In this document: one piece after another, positions 58,728-64,000 of the stretch
How positions within the stretch are numbered: the stretch's first letter is position 1
How the letters are laid out: the number at the start of each line of letters is the position of its first letter
DNA from: Ancistrus triradiatus
Lineage: Eukaryota; Chordata; Actinopteri; Siluriformes; Loricariidae
DNA length: 64,000 nt
Assembly: GCA_025084515.1 (NCBI GenBank)
Contig: JAJAGP010002022.1
Span: forward strand, 62,001-126,000
Reading direction: 5' to 3'
Made by a program: the position numbers and the translations under genes
The notes under the pieces: generated by a model
What the model was told of the DNA's origin: nothing
The model's database searches: none
The model's input: only the letters and a program-made list of their open reading frames with translations

Positions 58728-61590
58728 ATGACGGCTGGAGGTTACAGCTGGCTGTTAGTGCTGAGCTCCGTTTTTTTATGCAATCTCGCCAAAGCGTTAC
58801 TGCCGTCTATAGCCTCGTTTGTAAGTATTAAGCCGTGCTGTGATCGCCGTTTCAAAGTATGACTTGTCTCGGTATTCCGTACAGTCACGGCGTTGTTGTT
58901 TTGTGTTGCTACACGTCAGGGTGACGACATAACAGTTAAGCGGTGCCAAACAACAGAGGAAGGTCTTATAATCAGTTCTGAGTAGGGAAATTTACAATAA
59001 ATGTCTCTTCTACAAAGACCTGGCGATATAAACAGTAACGGTCATACGGACAACTCATAATGAATTTGGTCTCGGATATTAATCCTACACATATAAACGT
59101 ATTTATGTAATATTACACTGCTCATAGATGTGTAAAGGATTCTTGTGTTTACATAAAACTACCATTAAAGTCAGGTTCCTAGTCGTATTGATTGTCCTTT
59201 ATAAATGCAGATAACCGTTATATGGTGCGTGTGCTAGGGTGGCACAGTGCCAGTTTAGCCCCCCACCCAGGCTGGAGGCATCTCTTATTGGTGTGTGTAA
59301 TTCCTACCCTTATTTGGTTTACATATTTAATTAATTAATCACTAATAGCATGGTTAGATCAGAATTCGCAGCGCAGGTGAATCCAGAGAGGCCACTTTTC
59401 ACTGTTTCTTCTTTCTTTCTTTACTCCAAAGCTGTCAAAGGTCCTCCAAGTGGACGCTGAGCAGGAAATGGAGATGAGAACGGAGATCCAGAATATGAGG
59501 CTGGAGGTCTCTTCTATAAGCATGATGGACGAGTTTGCCAGATATGCGAGACTGGAGCGCAAGATAAACAAGATGACAGACAAGCTGAAGACCCACGGTC
59601 AGAGACTGGCTTTAAAACCATAACCAATATTTAATAAATGAGTAACAAACAATTCATCCTGCTTATAAAGTTACTTACAAAAGGGCTCAATCTCGTTTGT
59701 GCTTTGTCCCTTGTGACAAATGGTTTTCGAGTCAGGAGCGACAAAGACTAAGCTTTTCAAACACAGCACGCCACCCAAAATGCACTGTACCTACTGGGAA
59801 GCATGATGACGGTAGCTTTATGTGGTGGGAGTGTAATCCTGACCTACATCTGATCTAAACTCGGCGGATGGATTTGAAGACAGTAATTCTTTGAGATTGA
59901 CTGTTCCTTTGTTACCTGGCTCGAAGGCACTGCTAGATCTCGAACCCGGGTCTGAAATTGGTGCTGTGCCACCTGAGTGCTGAGATGACCGGTGACTAAT
60001 CATTCTAAGACTAAAAACATCAGCGAAATCATACATAATAAACAATGAATTAACCAGCAACGACTTGTGTAGGAGGGTTCGTATTCCAGAAGTTCTTACA
60101 CAGCAGAAGGATGAAAGCAAGGAAATCAGGGCTTGGTTAGGAGGAAACGGTTTGAAACGGTTTAAAATAATCATTGGTGGTGACGCTCTCCCCCAAAACA
60201 GCCCCCAAATCAATCCAACAACCGACACGATATTGTGTCTCTGTGGAGCGTTTTATTTCAGTATTTGTTAAGGTATCTATACATACAGAAGTGCATCTGT
60301 ACCATAAACGTTGTTTTTTTTTCCAGTGAAATCCAGAGCAGCACAACAGGCAAAAATGAAATGGATCGTTAACATAATCTTCTACATTCTTCAAGTAAGT
60401 TGTACTCGGTTTCTCTGTAGTAAAATCGGGCGTAGTTTTATGTATTTCACTGACCATTAAAACTCTAAACATCTGGGAGTCGTGAAGCCGAATCTGAAGC
60501 AACCCAACACTGATCTGACAGCCATTTCACTTCCAGGTGCCAAGTCAAGTCTTTTTATAATGGAGCATTGCCTCACAGCGGCTTCATAACATTGAAGGAA
60601 GGAAAACCCTTCAATGTTATAAGGAAGAAACCTTGGGAGGACCAAGACAAGGCGAAATGATTCTATCACATCCTCTGCTGTTTAACCTCCACTCTCTCCC
60701 AGCCTGACCTTAATCTTTGTGCAATCAAATAGCATTTCTATCTTGTGGTCAAACCCAAAAATATAGTTTCGTCCATTAACTGTGGCTGAAATTCGAAAAA
60801 TTTGACCACGACCAACACGATTACCAGGTATAATGAATTAATAAATCATTTATGCATCTAGGGACTAGGTGGCCTGAGGGTTCAGGTCTTGGACTATGGA
60901 CCAGCAGGTCTAGGGTTCAAATCCTACCTTTGGCAAACTGGAGCAGGGCCATTCAAACACAGATGCTTGTCAGGTGTAAGTTGATCGGGATGAGGGCATC
61001 TGATAAATGACTGAATGTGAATGTAAAGACTCACATTAATGTGAGATTCTTGCAGGTAAAAGTCTTATTTACATTTATATTTTTGTCTACTTTAAAAGCA
61101 GCAGATTTGCTAAGCTGGTACTGTATTATATTTCACTCTCTAATCTCACGTTGGATGCCATCTGGGTGCCGTGGCATGACGTAACGGTCTTGTCAGTTCA
61201 AGAAGCTCTGTTTAGTCCCATTTCCGGGCATAAAGCATCACTGACGTTCTGCTAGATCTGTCCACGGACCGAACGTAACGTCGCTGCATCTCTGACTGTA
61301 TGATTTTAGGCAGCCCTCATGATCTCGCTTATCTGGAAGTACTACGCAGACCCAGTCACAGTGGTGCCCAGTAGGTGGATTGCTCCACTGGAACGGCTCG
61401 TAGCCTTTCCTTCTGGAGTTGCAGGTGAAATTATACCTTAAATGTATACAATCTTTAAATGAAACGCATAATATTAATCCTTTCGTACTAAACCTAGATT
61501 TTTCTTCATTTTACAGGTGGTGTTGGGATAACCTGCTGGTTAGTGGTTTGCAACAAAGTGGTTGCCATTGGACTTCATGCTTTTAGCTAA
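58728..61590 (+). CDS. get1: GET1 (WRB), ER receptor for tail-anchored protein insertion
   Basis: ER-membrane receptor that, with CAMLG, takes tail-anchored proteins from the GET3 ATPase. Five exons in phase: 58728-58820, 59432-59597, 60327-60394, 61310-61424, 61517-61590 (TAA); 171 residues against 174 in human. TM1 is WLLVLSSVFLCNLAKALLP. A cytosolic coiled coil follows (EMEMRTEIQNMRLEV, MMDEFARYARLERKINKMTD) and binds GET3. TM2 is ALMISLIWKYY and TM3 is GGVGITCWLVVCNKVVAIGL. The ATG at 58728 is preferred (A at -3, matches the family's short N-terminus). An in-frame ATG at 58716 would add four residues. A poly(A) signal lies at 62190-62195. The pairing with brwd1 matches human 21q22. Confidence 0.95.
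59870..59990 (-). mobile_element. SINE-like fragment in get1 intron
   Basis: In reverse complement it reads AGGTGGCACAGCACC and GACCCGGGTTCGAGATCTAG, a tRNA-like A and B box arrangement. It is short and decayed. Confidence 0.45.
60540..60670 (-). repeat. Interspersed repeat fragment with perfect hairpin
   Basis: Reverse-strand copy of the common repeat (ATAATGGAGCATTGCCTCAC, GAAGAAACCTTGGGAGGACC). A 13-bp perfect inverted repeat (60586-60598 with 60608-60620) sits in the middle, with a 9-nt spacer. Confidence 0.6.
60860..61025 (+). mobile_element. tRNA-derived SINE in get1 intron
   Basis: GGGACTAGGTGGCCTGAGGG, GGTCTAGGGTTCAAATCCTA and GATGAGGGCATCTGATAAAT align with the SINE at 29052. Confidence 0.75.
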
Positions 61591-62289
61591 TTCAGTTTTT
61601 GGGCCGTGTGTTAAAGTGACTTCTTTACTTGATCTCATTGTGTTAAAGAGGCTTCTGGATGTTTTTAGTCACAGATTCTCTCAACCTTGTTTACTTAAAG
61701 TAAGAAGGCTTCAGTGTTTTTGAGTTTGCACAGCAAATCAACTTCCGTTTCTTTTAAAATCGTAGCTCATAGGGTGAAACTTGCACACTGGTTTAAAGCA
61801 TCATTATTCCGTTGCTTTTGTGTACTGTCAGTGATGTGAAATACATCTGTAAACATTTCTTGAACTGTTTAAATGATCGTCTGCGATCAAGATTTCCCGT
61901 CAGTTTAAGGATAGCAGGTACAGAGCTGTATCCACCCCGTCTGAACTTTTTAAACATTGTGTATTCGTAGTGAATTCCAAGTTGTAACAATACAAAATGT
62001 GGAAAAGTTGAAAGGGGTTTTTTTTAAATGTTGATCACAAGATTGTATAAAACTTTTTTTGTATTTATTGAGTTGTGGACATGCCTGTTTACTTTGGTTT
62101 TCCTTTTAAATGTAAATAATTGCAAACCATTTGAAAATCTGTCTTTTTTTTTTTTTTTTTTTTTAAAGAAAAAGGCATTTTGATTTAAAAATAAACCAAG
62201 ATCCAGTAACAATCACTTTTAATTTCTGTTTCTGTCAGTTACACTATGTACATACATAAAATCACTTACCTTCAGAACTGCCTTAATTC

Positions 62290-63065
62290 TTGGAATGTTA
62301 CTCAGACACCCAAAGGTGCTCTATTGGATTGAGATCTGGTTTCTCTGGAGGCCGTTTGAGTAGTAGTATCAAGAAACCAGTTTTAGATGACTCTGAGCCA
62401 TCAGAAGCTGGTACACTGTGGGCATAAAGCGGTGCACATGGTCAGCTACAATACTCGGGTAGGCTGTGGGGTGTAAACGATGCTCCATTGGTATTAGGGG
62501 GCTCAAAATGTGCCAAGAAAATCACACCATTACACCACCAGCAACCTGAACCGTTGATACAACTCAGGATGGGTCCATCATGCTTTCTGACTCGACCATC
62601 TGAATGCAGATCAGGAATTGTTTTTCCAATTTTCTATCGTCAGATTTTATTTGAACAGATCTACTTCTGTAGTGCTTTTTACAGTGGACCAATTTTAGAT
62701 CATCTTCTAATATCTATGCCCAGTCCCAAACTGAGCAAGCCTAGGGCGACGGTGGAAAACTCCCTAAGCATTATGAGGAAGAAACCTTGAGAGAACCAGG
62801 ACTGAAAAAGGGACACGACCTCCATATAACGTCCGATTTATCGTCCGTGTCAAACCGTGCCAACTGTAGCCCCGGCTGCGTGTGAAAATCCCAGTAGATC
62901 AGGCGTTTCTGAAATAATCAGACCAGCCCTTCTAGCACCAACAACCGTGCCATGTTCAAAGTCACTTAAATCACCTTTCTTCTCCGTTCTGACCATTCTC
63001 GTCGTCTTTACGAGCTGTTGAACAGGTGTACCTGATAAAGTTTGAACAGTCTTAAAGGAATACTA
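62290..63065 (-). mobile_element. Tc1-like transposon relic
   Basis: Read in reverse complement, 62860-63000 encodes RRKGDLSDFEHGTVVGARRA then GLIISETPDLLGFS, the N-terminal helix-turn-helix of a Tc1-type transposase. Other pieces (62290-62640) match its catalytic part, out of frame. A common-repeat copy (62655-62812) has inserted or recombined inside. The end ACAGGTGTACCTGATAAAGT is at about 63022-63042. It lies downstream of get1. Confidence 0.75.
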
Positions 63066-63261
63066 GTTATATTGTACAGTTTGGGCAACGTCTCCTTCAA
63101 ATGTTAGGTCTACGCATCATATTTTGTCTGCTCTTCACCCCAGACAGCCCCAGAGTGCTAAGAATATCCACCTTTCCCCTACCTCTCACTCTTCTGTTTG
63201 GTATTTGTGTGGCAGAGAATGGGCTGAGATTTGCGGATGTTCCATAAAACAAGGTCAATGA

Positions 63262-63350
63262 ACAAAAATATAATCACCCACTTTATTGGGTGCACCTGTG
63301 CAACCGGTCATTAACGCAAACATCTCACCAACCGATCGCATGACACATCC
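63262..63350 (+). mobile_element. Tc1-like element end, inverted relative to 62290-63065
   Basis: CACTTTATTGGGTGCACCTG followed by CATTAACGCAAACATCTCACC is the reverse of the terminal region seen at 37525-37665. It faces the end at 63042. Confidence 0.55.
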
Positions 63351-63821
63351 TAGTCTTAAACTAAATTACCCCAAATGATGATGCAAGTTCGTTAATGACA
63401 GACTTTATATCCCCACTCTGACCTTTCCTACGAATTACGAAAGAACAACAACACACTGCTCCAGCTGAACTCTTCAGTAAATAAGACTATGTCTTGGAAT
63501 CACTATATGCTATTAGGCTTTCCAGGAACAGTCATGCTGATTAATCATCGGCATTCAGCATGTCCCCCCCAAATCCTATCGCAGTTAGATTCTTGGCACT
63601 CTTAAAACAGCTCCAACCAGGCAAAGCTTTCACAAAATTAACTAACACCCTTGTTGCGTAACTGCATGCAAACTCTCAACCTCGTTCCTTATCTGTGTTA
63701 TATGGATTTAACTTTTTACCCATAATTTTATTGGCTTCACCTCGGTTCTTGTCAAATCACCCCTCCTTTTTCTACACCCTCCCATGCACATCGCTGACCC
63801 CCCCCAGCCCTTTGGGACAGA

Positions 63822-63829
63822 TATATAAT
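63822..63829 (+). promoter_or_regulatory. TATA box of CYP2 gene
   Basis: TATATAAT lies 42 bases upstream of the ATG at 63871, predicting a start near 63850 and a 5' UTR of only about 20 nt. This is typical of tissue-regulated CYP2 genes. Confidence 0.6.
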
Positions 63830-63870
63830 GAGCGAAAACGTGCTTCTGAATCTGTTTGTGGAGAGCAGTC

Positions 63871-64000
63871 ATGGACATCTCCAGCACGTTTCTTTTGCTG
63901 ATCTTAGTGCTGATTTCGTTACTGGTATTCAGATGGAGGAACAAGGCTGAGAATCTTCCTCCAGGACCTACAGCTCTGCCTTTACTGGGCAATATTCTAA
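63871..64000 (+). CDS. Cytochrome P450 family 2, first exon (cut by window end)
   Basis: Heme mono-oxygenase of the ER membrane. The visible 43 codons start MDISSTFLLLILVLISLLVF, an N-terminal membrane anchor, then basic RWRNKAENL and the proline-rich hinge LPPGPTALPLLGNI, diagnostic for microsomal P450s of the CYP2 clan. The heme-binding part is beyond the window. The subfamily cannot be decided from this much. Confidence 0.85.
   Translation, partial: MDISSTFLLLILVLISLLVFRWRNKAENLPPGPTALPLLGNIL

Overview
The window is nuclear DNA from a ray-finned fish, almost certainly a teleost. Genes are split into many short GT-AG exons with small introns. Noncoding stretches are full of degraded DNA transposons, tRNA-derived SINEs, MITEs and microsatellites of fish type. 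The encoded proteins are vertebrate families. The repeat families recall otophysan fishes such as catfish, but that placement is only a guess.

Layout: (1) 1-15.3 kb holds nipsnap2 (+, 3' part), psph (-), phkg1 (-) and chchd2 (-). This is the human 7p11 order and orientation without CCT6A and SUMF2. A decayed Harbinger transposon lies in the gap. (2) 17.5-18.6 kb holds cavin4 (+). (3) 20.1-25.9 kb holds a LIV-1 zinc transporter, best called slc39a6 (-), with altered signature motifs. (4) 27.7-37 kb holds trim55 (MuRF2, -) followed by a corticotropin-releasing hormone gene (-), the human 8q13 pairing. That synteny, with the peptide's divergence, suggests crha. (5) 38.6-61.6 kb holds brwd1 (-, about 43 coding exons) and get1/WRB (+), the human 21q22 pairing; HMGN1, which lies between them in human, is not seen. 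(6) The last 130 bases hold the start of a CYP2-family cytochrome P450 (+).

The genes form no operon or pathway. The window is a mosaic of three conserved vertebrate synteny blocks plus single genes. psph makes serine in the cytosol. NIPSNAP2 and CHCHD2 are mitochondrial. PHKG1, cavin4 and trim55 are muscle genes. GET1 works at the ER membrane and the ZIP at the plasma membrane. CRH is secreted, and BRWD1 is a chromatin reader.

Nothing here looks like a wholly new system. The points most worth checking are: several bromodomain-region exons of brwd1 that cannot be read in one frame, plus an in-frame TGA; loss of conserved residues in both metal-site motifs of the zinc transporter; a trim55 exon enclosed by complementary dinucleotide repeats; one 32-bp minisatellite family in opposite orientations at two loci, apparently derived from a MITE end; and a small MITE family with TA target-site duplications. 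Exon coordinates were worked out by hand from splice sites, reading-frame phase and recalled family sequences, so single-base errors are possible.
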